Below, one piece after another: positions 55,168-64,000 of a DNA stretch of 64,000 bases (position 1 is its first letter; each line of letters opens with the position of its first letter). The stretch comes from Moraxella sp. VT-16-12 (GTDB taxonomy: Bacteria > Pseudomonadota > Gammaproteobacteria > Pseudomonadales > Moraxellaceae). The notes beneath the pieces were generated by a model. That model saw only the letters and a program-made list of their open reading frames with translations. It searched no databases and was not told the origin of the DNA. Location of the stretch: NCBI RefSeq assembly GCF_002224245.2, contig NZ_NKHK02000004.1, positions 1 to 64,000 on the forward strand, in the 5' to 3' direction. The translations under genes were made by a program, and so were the position numbers.

Positions 55168-56409
55168 TTACCGAGTTTTTGGGGCTTTACCGTCATTAAT
55201 CACATCAGCGTCCACAATGACTTCTTTGACATCATTCATGCTAGGTAGCTCATACATGGTGTCAAGTAGGGCGTTTTCAATGATGGAGCGTAAACCCCTT
55301 GCCCCTGTTTTGCGTTTCATGGCTTTTTTGGCGATGGCGGTCAAGGCGTCTTTTTCAAAAGTTAAATTTGCCCCTTCCATGTCAAATAGGTATTGATATT
55401 GTTTGGTTAGGGCGTTTTTAGGCTCGGTGAGAATTTGGATTAGAGCATCTTCATCTAGCTCATCTAAGGTGGCAATGACGGGCAAACGACCGATAAATTC
55501 AGGAATAATCCCAAATTTTACCAAATCTTCTGGTTCGACTTCCTTAAACAACTCGCTGATTTTGCTTTCTTTTTTGGCTTTGACAGATGCACTAAAACCA
55601 ATGCCTGTCTCTTCGGTGCGTTGCTCAATGATTTTATCAAGCCCTGCAAATGCCCCACCAACAATCATCAAAATATTACTGGTGTCCACTTGTATCATCT
55701 CTTGATTGGGGTGCTTGCGTCCACCTTGGGGGGGGATATTGGCAACTGTGCCTTCAATGATTTTAAGCAGTGCTTGCTGAACACCTTCACCTGACACATC
55801 ACGCGTGATGGAGACGTTTTCGCCTTTTTTGCTGATTTTGTCAATCTCATCAATATAAATGATGCCACGCTGGGTGCGTTCCACATCATATTCAGCAGAT
55901 TGTAAAAGTTTTTGGACGATGTTTTCCACATCTTCGCCCACATAGCCTGCTTCGGTCAATGTGGTGGCGTCCGCCATAGCAAATGGTACATCAAGCATTC
56001 TGGCTAAGGTTTGAGCCAGTAAGGTTTTGCCTGAGCCTGTGGGACCGATGAGCAAAATGTTACTTTTGGCAAGCTCCACTGGGGCAGTCTGCTCACCATC
56101 TTTGACTTTTAGGCGTTTGTAATGGTTATAGACCGCCACCGATAGGGCTTTTTTGGCGGTGTCTTGACCGATGACATACTCATCTAAGTGCTGACGGATT
56201 TCTTTGGGGGTGGGCAGTTTGGTTTTTGCCCAGTTGTCTTGTTTTTTATCAGCAACTTCTTTGGTTTTAGGGCTTTCGCCACCAAGCATATCACCGCACA
56301 GCTCTACACATTCATTGCAGATGCTGGTTTTTTCATCAATACCTGAGATGAGTTTTTTCACATCATTTTTGTGCTTACCACAAAACGCACAATGTAGCCC
56401 ATCACTCAT
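55168..56409 (-). CDS. clpX: ATP-dependent Clp protease ATP-binding subunit ClpX
   Basis: Unfoldase that feeds substrates to ClpP. 413 residues with the N-terminal zinc-binding domain (Cys7, Cys10, Cys31, Cys34), Walker A GPTGSGKT, Walker [11 protein letters not shown] and the ClpP-contacting IGF-type loop (here IGF in TGIGFSA region). Lies 37 bases behind clpP, in the common tig-clpP-clpX order. Confidence 0.96.
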   Translation of the reverse strand: MSDGLHCAFCGKHKNDVKKLISGIDEKTSICNECVELCGDMLGGESPKTKEVADKKQDNWAKTKLPTPKEIRQHLDEYVIGQDTAKKALSVAVYNHYKRLKVKDGEQTAPVELAKSNILLIGPTGSGKTLLAQTLARMLDVPFAMADATTLTEAGYVGEDVENIVQKLLQSAEYDVERTQRGIIYIDEIDKISKKGENVSITRDVSGEGVQQALLKIIEGTVANIPPQGGRKHPNQEMIQVDTSNILMIVGGAFAGLDKIIEQRTEETGIGFSASVKAKKESKISELFKEVEPEDLVKFGIIPEFIGRLPVIATLDELDEDALIQILTEPKNALTKQYQYLFDMEGANLTFEKDALTAIAKKAMKRKTGARGLRSIIENALLDTMYELPSMNDVKEVIVDADVINDGKAPKTR

Positions 56410-56446
56410 AAAATCCCCTTAAATATTTTAACATCAATGATAAGTG

Positions 56447-57097
56447 TTATGGACGTTTATCCAGTACTTTATCCACCAAACCGTATTCACACGCTTTGTC
56501 GGCACTCATAAAGTTATCACGGTCGGTGTCTTTTTCAATCACTTCAATGGGCTGCCCTGTGTGTTTGGCTAACAGTTCATTAAGTTTGGCTTTTAGGGCG
56601 ATGATTTCACGAGCGTGAATTTCAATGTCGCTGGCTTGTCCACGAAAGCCGCCTAATGGCTGATGAATCATAATGCGAGAGTTGGCAAGGGCATAGCGTT
56701 TGCCTTTTTCACCTGCTGATAACAAAAATGACCCCATAGAGCAGGCTTGCCCCAAACAAATGGTAGAGACATCAGGTTTGATAAAATTCATGGTGTCATA
56801 AATTGCCATGCCAGCCGTTACCACGCCACCGGGAGAATTGATGTATAAATGTATGTCTTTTTCAGGGTTGTCCGCTTCTAAAAACAGCATTTGGGCAACA
56901 ATCAAATTTGCCATGTTGTCTTCTACTTCGCCTGTCAAAAAAATCACACGCTCACGCAATAGGCGAGAAAAAATGTCAAATGACCGCTCGCCACGCCCAG
57001 ACTGCTCAATCACCATCGGCACAAGGGCGGATTGGGGGGCGGTATGAAAACTGTCGGCTAATTGGTCGTAAAAGGGATTTTGCTTAATATATGACAT
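56447..57097 (-). CDS. clpP: ATP-dependent Clp protease proteolytic subunit ClpP
   Basis: Serine protease barrel, 216 residues. Catalytic Ser120 in [12 protein letters not shown], His145 in MIHQPLGG, and an Asp in the following helix. The short N-terminal propeptide is typical of the family. Upstream of clpX and downstream of tig on the same strand. Confidence 0.96.
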   Translation of the reverse strand: MSYIKQNPFYDQLADSFHTAPQSALVPMVIEQSGRGERSFDIFSRLLRERVIFLTGEVEDNMANLIVAQMLFLEADNPEKDIHLYINSPGGVVTAGMAIYDTMNFIKPDVSTICLGQACSMGSFLLSAGEKGKRYALANSRIMIHQPLGGFRGQASDIEIHAREIIALKAKLNELLAKHTGQPIEVIEKDTDRDNFMSADKACEYGLVDKVLDKRP

Positions 57098-57154
57098 GAG
57101 ATTATCCTGATTGGTAATACAAATTGATTATTCTATCATAAAACGCCATGAAAA

Positions 57155-57185
57155 CAAAAAACACCCCAACTTGATGTCAGGGTGT
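57155..57185 (-). terminator. tig terminator
   Basis: On the minus strand ACACCC pairs with GGGTGT over a 13-base region, then TTTTTTG. It separates tig from clpPX at least partly. Confidence 0.65.
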
Positions 57186-57200
57186 CTTTTAAGATAAACC

Positions 57201-58535
57201 TTACATCATGGCTTGTTGAGCACTGGCAAGTAAGTCTTGGTATTTGACTTCTTTGTCGGTAACTTTGCCTTGTGATACAAGATATTCTACCACTTGGTCT
57301 TCTAGTACCAAAGACTCAATGCTGGTGCGTTCATTTTGGTTGTTGGTGTAATATTCAATCACCTCAGCAGGGTCCTCATAGTTTTCTGCCAATTCAGCGA
57401 TGAATGAAGTAACACGCTCTTGGTCTACTTTAAGACCTTGTTTTTCAATGATTTGAGTAACCAAGACACCCAAACGTACCGCACGCAAAGCTTGGTCTTC
57501 AAACAGCTCATCGGGCAACATATCTGCCCCAAAGGTTTTTGGGTCGCCACCAAATTGGGCAGCAAAACGTTGAATCATTTGCTGGCGTTGGCGTTCAATC
57601 TCTTGGGTGAGCATGGCTTTTGGCACGTCAAATTCATTTTTTTCTACCAAAGCATCAAATACCGCTTGTTTGATTTGGTTGCGAGCCGCGTTTTTGATTT
57701 CACGCTCCATGTTTTTGCGTACATCCGCTTTTAGTTTATCAAGACCGCCTTCTTTAACACCAAACAGCTCAAAAAATTCTTCGTTTAATTCAGGCAGTTT
57801 TGGTGTTTTAACTTCTTTAACGGTGATTTTAAAATCAGCTTCTTTACCTTGTAGGTTTTCGGCTTGGTAGTCTGCTGGGAAAGTAACTTTGATGGTTTTT
57901 TCTTCGCCAGCTTTCATGCCTTTCATGCCATCTTCAAAGCCGGGAATCATGCGACCTGAACCGATGACCAAGCGAAAATCTTCGGCACTACCACCATCAA
58001 ATTTTTCGCCATCAATAGAACCTTCAAAATCAAAAGTCGCTTCATCACCATCAACAAGCTCACCGTCTTTGGTTTCAAAGGTTTGACGCTGTTTTTGCAG
58101 GTTTTCAATCATTGTATCCACATCTTCATCAGAAACGGTAGCAACCTGACGCTCTACATCAATTTCGCTGACGCCTTTAACTTCTACTTCTGGGAAGGTT
58201 TCAACGGTGGCTTGATAAACCAAAAAGTCATTTTCTAGTTTGACATCATCAATATTAGGCACGCCAACAGCACGCACTTTTTGTTTGTCAATCGCTTCAA
58301 ATACCGTATCACGAATGACATCGTTAATCACTTCTTGCTGAATGCCAGCACCGTATTGGGCTCTGATGTGTGATACAGGCACTTTACCTTTACGAAAGCC
58401 ATCAATACGAGCGGTTTTGGCAAGGCTTCTGATGCGACTTTCTACTTTGCTTTGAATGGTGCCAACAGGAACTTTGACGGTCAATTGAGTTTCTTTGTCT
58501 GAGATGACATTTGCGGTAACGTCTAAATCACTCAT
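57201..58535 (-). CDS. tig: Trigger factor
   Basis: Ribosome-bound chaperone with peptidyl-prolyl isomerase activity. 444 residues: ribosome-binding tail with FRKGKVP near residue 45, an FKBP domain in the middle (GDEATFDFEGSIDGEKFDGGSAEDF), and a helical C-terminal chaperone region. First gene of the tig-clpP-clpX series. Confidence 0.96.
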   Translation of the reverse strand: MSDLDVTANVISDKETQLTVKVPVGTIQSKVESRIRSLAKTARIDGFRKGKVPVSHIRAQYGAGIQQEVINDVIRDTVFEAIDKQKVRAVGVPNIDDVKLENDFLVYQATVETFPEVEVKGVSEIDVERQVATVSDEDVDTMIENLQKQRQTFETKDGELVDGDEATFDFEGSIDGEKFDGGSAEDFRLVIGSGRMIPGFEDGMKGMKAGEEKTIKVTFPADYQAENLQGKEADFKITVKEVKTPKLPELNEEFFELFGVKEGGLDKLKADVRKNMEREIKNAARNQIKQAVFDALVEKNEFDVPKAMLTQEIERQRQQMIQRFAAQFGGDPKTFGADMLPDELFEDQALRAVRLGVLVTQIIEKQGLKVDQERVTSFIAELAENYEDPAEVIEYYTNNQNERTSIESLVLEDQVVEYLVSQGKVTDKEVKYQDLLASAQQAMM

Positions 58536-58688
58536 GATAATACCTATATAAAAAATTGTTAAAAGTGAACTGCTTAATCATGATTAAGCAGTTTGCAGAA
58601 TCTGGTTGGATATTTTTTAGGCAAAATTACCCACAAAAAACACGAAAAGATGACTAGTATAGCCTTATTCTTAAAAAAAAACAACCGC

Positions 58689-59306
58689 TTAAATGTCAGT
58701 GTTGATCAAAACATTCAGCAAAGTTTGCAAGGCTTGTCCACGATGGCTTAGGCGGTTTTTGGTGGCTTTATCAAGCTCAGCAGAAGTTTTGGCAAGACTG
58801 GGAAGATAAAATAAAGGGTCATAACCAAAACCATGATCGCCTTGGGGAGTGTCTAAAATTTCGCCTGTCCAGTGTCCTTGGGCGATGATGGGTAGGGGGT
58901 CATCTTTGTGGCGAACTAGGGCAAGCACGCAGATAAATTGACCAATAATGGGTGTTGTGCCACGAAAATTTTTTAATTCTTGTAATAATTTATCATTATT
59001 TGCCCTGTCATCGCCATGACTGCCTGCAAATCTCGCTGAATAAATGCCAGGGGCGTTACCAAGTACAGGCACGCACAATCCGCTGTCGTCAGCGATGGCA
59101 GGCAGTCCGCTTAGTTTGCTTGCGTGGCGGGCTTTGATGATGGCGTTTTCTACAAAAGATAGCCCTGTTTCGTCAGCATCTGCAATGCCAAGTTTGCCTT
59201 GGGGGATAAGCTGTATGTTAAGGTGGGTATTATCAAATAAGGCTTGAAATTCGCTTAATTTGCCTTGGTTATTGCTGGCAAGAACAAGCTGTTTGGGGGG
59301 GGTCAT
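58689..59306 (-). CDS. rdgB: XTP/dITP diphosphatase RdgB
   Basis: Removes non-canonical purine nucleotides (dITP, XTP) from the pool. About 205 residues with LASNNQGKLSEF at the start, ADDSGLCVPVL, and GFGYDPLFY. ATG at 59306 is set by AGGA six bases upstream; a TTG at 59321 would add five residues. Together with endonuclease V and dgt, the window has three nucleotide-sanitation functions, though not as one operon. Confidence 0.95.
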   Translation of the reverse strand: MTPPKQLVLASNNQGKLSEFQALFDNTHLNIQLIPQGKLGIADADETGLSFVENAIIKARHASKLSGLPAIADDSGLCVPVLGNAPGIYSARFAGSHGDDRANNDKLLQELKNFRGTTPIIGQFICVLALVRHKDDPLPIIAQGHWTGEILDTPQGDHGFGYDPLFYLPSLAKTSAELDKATKNRLSHRGQALQTLLNVLINTDI

Positions 59307-59474
59307 TGGTTGTCCTGTCAAATCTTAAAAAAGGTGATTGTTGGATGGTGAATGATAAACCATATTATTTATTTGGGAAATTTTAAAATACGTCCGTTGT
59401 TAGATTTGAGTGTTATATAAAACTGGTAAAACAAAACGGCTCATAGACTCTATGAACCGCTTTAGATTGTTGTT

Positions 59475-59551
59475 TGGTCGGAGTGGCGGGATTCGAACTC
59501 GCGACCCCTTGCACCCCATGCAAGTGCGCTACCAAGCTGCGCTACACCCCG
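59475..59551 (-). tRNA. tRNA-Pro (anticodon GGG)
   Basis: 77-base cloverleaf including an encoded CCA end. Acceptor CGGGGTG / CACTCCG (one G-T), anticodon stem CTTGC / GCAAG with loop ATGGGGT, so anticodon GGG reading CCC and CCU. T arm GAGTTCGAATC is normal. It stands alone between rdgB and a split membrane-protein gene. Confidence 0.95.
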
Positions 59552-59675
59552 AATAGGTGGTTATTATAGCATAGATTTTGTGGATTGCAAGGGTTAAAGT
59601 AAATATATGTGGTTAGCAAATAAAATAAAGGCTTGTCAGTTTCTAAGATGTAGTCTTGGTGTGTGGAGCATAGAG

Positions 59676-60154
59676 TTATCTTAGTTTATTTGTCTTAAAA
59701 TTGATATTGATGGCAAGTAGCATCCCTAAACCAAGCCTAAGTGATACGCCCATAAATACAGCAAAGCCATTGCCATCAATATAAGACAGTCGCATGGCTT
59801 GGCTGACAGATAGGATGTAACGACACATAAAAATCATCAGATACGCAGTTAAAGGCACAAAACTGCCCCTTTGTATCCATTGCCCTTGCTTGTTTTGATA
59901 AATGATGGGGTGTTTGTAAAAATGGTATTTTGCCACGCCAAAACTGACCATCATTGCAATACAAATGTGATGGTGCTTAGGTTGATATTAGGGCTTGTGC
60001 TAAGTGTGATAAGACTTAAAGGCAAGAATATGGCAGGCATAATAAGTAAACACCACCTTTGAATGGGGCGGTTTTTACGTTGTAATATGTCTAAATAAAT
60101 CAGTAGGGCAAGTACAACCCAAACCCAAATAGGCGTATGTGTGATGATTGTCAT
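59676..60154 (-). pseudogene. Split gene for a small membrane protein (DUF6622-like)
   Basis: Two minus-strand frames together look like one membrane protein of about 160 residues. The first (59951-60154, 67 residues, good AAGG RBS) starts MTIITHTPIWVWVVLALLIYL and stops after two hydrophobic segments. The second (59676-59954, 92 residues) carries the rest: IQRGSFVPLTAYLMIFMCRYIL and a final segment. They join at an ATGA overlap, a -1 frame step. This is either a frameshift mutation or two translationally coupled halves. The family name is from memory. Confidence 0.55.
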
Positions 60155-60292
60155 AATATGCCTTGTGGTGGGTTTTATGATAAATAAAAAGTGATTTTTT
60201 AGAAGTTAAATGATTTAAATGCAAAGATATGCTAAAATTAACAAAAATCAGCAAATGCACTATCAAAGATAGTTAGATTGTTGGTTATTAAA

Positions 60293-60814
60293 TCATCTAT
60301 TTTCATTCATCCATAAAAAATTAATATTTTCATCTCTATCAATCCAAAGAATGATTTTTGCCAAATCATTGAATGGCTTTTGTATGCTATCCAAAATTGA
60401 GCTTAAAAATTTTTCACGATTTAATTCCAGTGTGTAAATTTTCTCTACTTTTTCTACATTCTCCAGTTGAAAATATAAAATTTGTTTTAATAAGCCATGA
60501 TTATAGGTTTGATATTCTGATGAATCAATTCCTTCAATGGCTGTATTCAGATAAAGAGCTAGTTTAGTTCGCCATGCTTCTTTGAATCTGTAATAATCTA
60601 GGAAAACAGGCGATGATAATAAAAGATTTTCATGTGATTTTAAAATAATACTTATATTGGTTTCTAAGTCAAAGTAATGGCAATTTATTTGACAATAAAC
60701 AATAGAAGTCTCATCATAATTGGCACTGGTGTCGCAAAATAATCTGAGAAAGCTATTTGATGGATAAAAATTTGGTTCCACAAAATGCTTGGTAATCTTT
60801 TTGATATCAATCAT
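60293..60814 (-). CDS. Hypothetical protein, low G+C
   Basis: 173 residues, soluble, rich in Ile/Leu/Asn/Phe, no signal peptide and no motif I recognise. The size and composition would suit an immunity or cargo protein, but there is no toxin gene beside it. A+T content is clearly above that of the neighbouring gatB. GGGAT lies eight bases before ATG. It sits behind the gatB terminator. Confidence 0.55.
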   Translation of the reverse strand: MIDIKKITKHFVEPNFYPSNSFLRLFCDTSANYDETSIVYCQINCHYFDLETNISIILKSHENLLLSSPVFLDYYRFKEAWRTKLALYLNTAIEGIDSSEYQTYNHGLLKQILYFQLENVEKVEKIYTLELNREKFLSSILDSIQKPFNDLAKIILWIDRDENINFLWMNENR

Positions 60815-60830
60815 GTGTTATCCCAGTGAT

Positions 60831-60869
60831 AAACCCCCCCAAATGTGCTTGCGATATTTGGGGGGTTTA
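60831..60869 (-). terminator. gatB terminator
   Basis: AAACCCCCC(C)AAAT pairs with ATTTGGGGGGTTT around an 11-base loop, immediately after the gatB stop. The T tract is short. Confidence 0.75.
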
Positions 60870-60870
60870 T

Positions 60871-62346
60871 TTAACCAATCATCTTTTTGAGCAGTTCATT
60901 CACCTGAGCAGGGTTCGCCTTGCCACGACTTGCCTTCATCACTTGTCCAACCAAGCCATTAAAGGCTTTTTCTTTTCCGCCTTTGTATTCATCTACCATG
61001 GCTTGATTATTGGCTAGGACTTCCTTGATGATGGCTTCAATCGCCCCTGTGTCGGTTTCTTGTTTGAGTCCATGCTCGCTGATAATCTCATCGGCGGATT
61101 TATCGCCATTATCCCACAGCAGGGCAAAGACTTGTTTGGCGATTTTACCACTGATGGTGTTGTCATTGATACGGCTAATCAACCCCGCCAGACGCTCGGC
61201 ACTGATGGGCGATTGGCTGATGGATAGCTCGGCTTTGTTTAATGCCCCAGACAGCTCACCCATCACCCAGTTGGCAGCCACTTTGGCATGATTTTTTCCT
61301 ACAATATCAATGACTTGTAAAAAATAATCCGACAGTTCACGACTGCCATTTAACACATTGGCGTCATAAGTGGATAAACCCAATTCGCTGATAAAACGCT
61401 CTTTACGAACACTTGGTAGCTCTGGCATATCAGCTTTGACTTTTGCCAAAACTTCGTCAGAGATGACCACAGGGAGCAAGTCAGGGTCAGGGAAGTAGCG
61501 ATAATCGTTGGCTTCTTCTTTGGTACGCATGGCACGAGTTTCATCTTTTTCAGGGTCATACAGACGTGTGGCTTGCACGACTTTTCCGCCATCTTCTATC
61601 AGGTCAATTTGTCGTTCAATTTCTGCCTTGATGGCTCGTTCAATAAAGCGAAATGAGTTTAAGTTTTTAAGCTCGCAGCGAGTACCAAAGGGGGTGTTTG
61701 GTTTGTGTACCGACACGTTAATGTCGGCACGAAACGAGCCTTCTGCCATGATGGCATCACTAATGCCAAGCCACGTTACCAGCTCATGAATGGTTTTGAC
61801 ATACGCCACCGCCTCAGCGACCGAACGCATGTCAGGCTCGGAGACGATTTCAATGAGTGGCGTGCCTGCGCGGTTTAAATCCACGCCTGTCATCTGCGGG
61901 ATAGCATCATGCACCGATTTGCCAGCGTCTTCTTCTAGGTGCGCTCGGGTGATGCCGACACGTTTGGTGTATTCGTTTTTTTCGCCAGCATTGACCAAAA
62001 TGTCCACATAACCTTCGCCCACGATAGGGTTGGCCATTTGGGTGATTTGATAGCCTTTGGGCAAATCTGGATAAAAATAGTTTTTGCGGTCAAAGGTGTT
62101 GTACATGCCCAGTTTGGCATTGACCCCCATACCAAATTTTAAGGCACGCTCTATCACGCCTTCATTTAACACAGGCAACGCCCCCGGAAAGCCCAAATCC
62201 ACGATGGTGGCTTGGGTGTTTGGCGCTGCACCAAAGGCGGTGGGGGCGTTTGAAAAAATTTTGCTGTCGGTGTTTAATTGGCAATGAATCTCAATGCCGA
62301 TGACAACTTCGTAACCATCAATAAGGGGGGCTTGGGGGGTGGTCAT
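60871..62346 (-). CDS. gatB: Asp-tRNA(Asn)/Glu-tRNA(Gln) amidotransferase subunit B
   Basis: Kinase/tRNA-binding subunit of the GatCAB complex that forms Gln-tRNA(Gln) or Asn-tRNA(Asn) by transamidation. 491 residues: [13 protein letters not shown] at the start, the [19 protein letters not shown] block, [13 protein letters not shown], and the C-terminal Yqey-like tail ([18 protein letters not shown]). gatC and gatA, commonly directly upstream, are not here; the bro gene lies in that position. Confidence 0.96.
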   Translation of the reverse strand: MTTPQAPLIDGYEVVIGIEIHCQLNTDSKIFSNAPTAFGAAPNTQATIVDLGFPGALPVLNEGVIERALKFGMGVNAKLGMYNTFDRKNYFYPDLPKGYQITQMANPIVGEGYVDILVNAGEKNEYTKRVGITRAHLEEDAGKSVHDAIPQMTGVDLNRAGTPLIEIVSEPDMRSVAEAVAYVKTIHELVTWLGISDAIMAEGSFRADINVSVHKPNTPFGTRCELKNLNSFRFIERAIKAEIERQIDLIEDGGKVVQATRLYDPEKDETRAMRTKEEANDYRYFPDPDLLPVVISDEVLAKVKADMPELPSVRKERFISELGLSTYDANVLNGSRELSDYFLQVIDIVGKNHAKVAANWVMGELSGALNKAELSISQSPISAERLAGLISRINDNTISGKIAKQVFALLWDNGDKSADEIISEHGLKQETDTGAIEAIIKEVLANNQAMVDEYKGGKEKAFNGLVGQVMKASRGKANPAQVNELLKKMIG

Positions 62347-62527
62347 AACTTTTTCCTATAATTACCTATAATGAGTTGTTGAATAATAACCTAAATGCGT
62401 CAGCAAATAAATCGCTAAATATGAGATGTAAAAACATATCACCGATGGTGTACTGATGGCGAATTTAATCATAAAACGATATTTTTGCCAAATTGATATA
62501 ATATCAGTAAAGCATTGGTAATAAAAA

Positions 62528-63454
62528 TCATAAAAAAGGATAAATCTCTTGTCCAATATTTGCTATGGCAATGCTTTTTTGTGTTTTAAAATCATAAGAA
62601 TTGCCATCATTAGGTTGGGTGATGAATAAACTGATAAAATAGGGCTTATTTTGCGCATTCCAAATCACCGCAACGATGTTTTTTGATTCGCTGCCTGTGC
62701 CTGTTTTATCACCAATACGCCAGTTTTTTGGCAGATGTTTTCTTAATAAATCATCGGCAACTTTATCATTAATCAGCCAAGTTAGTAGTTGATTTTTGCT
62801 TTGATTGGATAAAATATCTTTTGTGATGATATCTTTTAGGCTTTGGGCATAAGAATTTGGTTTGGCAGTATTGTAAGTTTCGCCATAATGAGCATGATTT
62901 AAAAGTGGCTCATTATGTGATAATACCACATCTGCTCCAATGTCTTTTAAAAACTGATTAAATGCCATCAAACCACCAAGATGATTTAATAAAATATTGG
63001 CGGCGGCATTGTCACTTAATGTGGTTGTTGCTTCACACAACTCACTGATTGTGATGGGTTTTTTCTCATTAAAAAACGTTTGACAGACGGGAGAATATTC
63101 TATTAAATCGCTTTTTTTAATTAAAATGGATTGTGTTAAGTCCAATTTGCCTTTATCCACCAAAAATAATACATGAGCGACAATAAAGGCTTTAATGGTG
63201 CTATTGACAGGAAAATAATCCTCTTTGCGATAACTGTTTATTTGACCGTCATCATTAATAATGGCCATGCCAATTTTAGCATTTAATCGTTTTTCCCACC
63301 GTGGTAGTATTTCATTGAGTTTATTTTGTAAGGGGCTGATGTGGGCTGATGAAGTCTGTTGGGTCATGTCCGCACGACACCCAGACAATAAACCGCCAGA
63401 AAAAATCACCGGTAAGGTAAATAGCGTACCTTTTAAAAAATGACGGCGCTGCAT
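62528..63454 (-). CDS. bro: BRO-type class A beta-lactamase (lipoprotein)
   Basis: Hydrolyses penicillins and early cephalosporins. 308 residues, close to the M. catarrhalis BRO enzymes and highly similar to them as I recall their sequence. Twin-Arg start MQRRHFLKGT and lipidation at Cys26 (LLSGC) fit the known lipoprotein. Class A motifs are complete: Ser85-x-x-Lys88 (STIK), Ser147-Asp-Asn149, Glu182 in NEPLLN (omega loop), and Lys250-Thr-Gly. RBS AAGGAG precedes ATG. G+C is visibly below that of gatB, consistent with transfer into Moraxella. It lies next to gatB, the same setting as in M. catarrhalis. Confidence 0.93.
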   Translation of the reverse strand: MQRRHFLKGTLFTLPVIFSGGLLSGCRADMTQQTSSAHISPLQNKLNEILPRWEKRLNAKIGMAIINDDGQINSYRKEDYFPVNSTIKAFIVAHVLFLVDKGKLDLTQSILIKKSDLIEYSPVCQTFFNEKKPITISELCEATTTLSDNAAANILLNHLGGLMAFNQFLKDIGADVVLSHNEPLLNHAHYGETYNTAKPNSYAQSLKDIITKDILSNQSKNQLLTWLINDKVADDLLRKHLPKNWRIGDKTGTGSESKNIVAVIWNAQNKPYFISLFITQPNDGNSYDFKTQKSIAIANIGQEIYPFL

Positions 63455-63726
63455 AAATACTCCTTAATATAGAAAATTAAATCTTAGGCTTTTACTCAGT
63501 TTATCGTCAAGTATCGCATCTGATGATAAAACTATATAAATTTACACCGTTAATATTTAGCAAGTTGGATATTGAGTAATTTTTCATACTTTAATTTATT
63601 TAATGGTGGTTTTCAAATACTTACAAAGCCACAGCCTATTATTAGGATTATTAATAATGGCTTTATCATTTAGTTTGTGATTATTTTGTGGTGTCTATAA
63701 TAAAATGTGTGTATCAAGCAAATAGT

Positions 63727-63975
63727 TCATACATCAAAGTCCGTAATTTCAATGTCATCAAAATCATCAGGAACTTTGATGTTTGGCAAAGCACCTAAGC
63801 GATAAGGTCTGTCCGTTGCGACTCTATCGGCATTTGTTTCTTGTTTGGCGTGTTTTGGTGAATAGGCGAGCATTTCAAAAAAACGAATGCCAAATTCTTG
63901 AATGTCATCTTTGCCATACTTTTGCATTAGGTTGTGATAAAGTGTATCATTAATTTCAAGTACAAATTACTGCAT
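63727..63975 (-). pseudogene. Antitoxin-like gene interrupted at codon 3 (DUF2281/VapB-like tail)
   Basis: An ATG at 63975 with AGGGAG eight bases upstream is followed by CAG and then a TAA stop; the frame then stays open for 79 more codons, with an internal ATG at 63927 giving a 66-residue protein. The C-terminus (YRLGALPNIKVPDDFDDIEI) resembles the tails of DUF2281/AbrB-type antitoxins. So the gene is either broken by a nonsense change or starts at 63927 without a clear RBS. No toxin partner is visible before the window ends. Confidence 0.45.
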
Positions 63976-64000
63976 GACGATGCTCCCTTATTCTTGTTTG

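Noticed and set aside
62362-62556. Small minus-strand frame between bro and gatB
   Set aside because: It overlaps the bro 3' end, has no RBS, and its composition is what AT-rich spacer gives by chance.

Overview
The window is chromosomal DNA of a Moraxella species (Gammaproteobacteria, Moraxellaceae). The strongest pointers are a BRO-type class A beta-lactamase lipoprotein beside gatB, a McaP-like GDSL esterase autotransporter, and a very large trimeric autotransporter paired with a TpgA-like partner. Core gene order (ubiG, gph/yciK, dsbA, serB, rplY-pth, tig-clpP-clpX, fadBA) also resembles Acinetobacter and Psychrobacter. I cannot fix the species. Genes are dense, mostly short-spaced or overlapping, with U-tract hairpin terminators between most units.

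Layout. 1-40 is the 3' end of a 5S rRNA, closing an rRNA operon. 86-11988 is housekeeping: a CNNM/CorC-like membrane protein, a HAD-SDR fusion after ubiG, dsbA, two outer-membrane proteins (OmpA-like, OmpW-like), small acidic proteins, an AhpA-like membrane protein divergent from serB, an SCP2 protein and bioB. 12157-17872 holds the mcaP-like esterase, hemJ, a rubredoxin/rubredoxin-reductase fusion, a small secreted protein and putP. 18072-30463 carries rplY-pth, a ferredoxin, methyltransferases, dgt, a zincin-like protein, an MFS carrier, a tautomerase, rarA and an SbmA/YddA-like ABC transporter. 30885-39345 is the surface locus: a trimeric autotransporter of about 2500 residues plus its SmpA-OmpA lipoprotein. 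39409-44509 has a class V aminotransferase, the yceD-rpmF-fabD-fabG-acpP lipid/ribosome cluster and a BON-LysM protein. 44577-44733 is a candidate regulatory RNA. 44825-50909 has endonuclease V, coaE, tsaD, a 2H phosphoesterase and the late cobalamin genes cobU-cobT-cobC-cobS. 51028-59321 has fadA/fadB, an SH3-domain protein, clpX, clpP, tig and rdgB, then tRNA-Pro(GGG). 59676-64000 is a lower-GC accessory stretch with a split membrane-protein gene, an orphan gene, gatB, the bro gene and a damaged antitoxin-like gene at the edge.

The most interesting item is the untranslated stretch 44577-44733 on the minus strand. It starts just below a sigma70-like promoter and ends in a strong intrinsic terminator. 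It carries five GGA motifs within 82 bases and is preceded by an 18-base site one mismatch from the GacA/UvrY upstream box (TGTAAG-N6-CTTACA). This is the layout of an RsmY/RsmZ/CsrB-type RNA that sequesters CsrA. That function is inferred from sequence only. No CRISPR array, prophage, IS element or cobalamin riboswitch was found.
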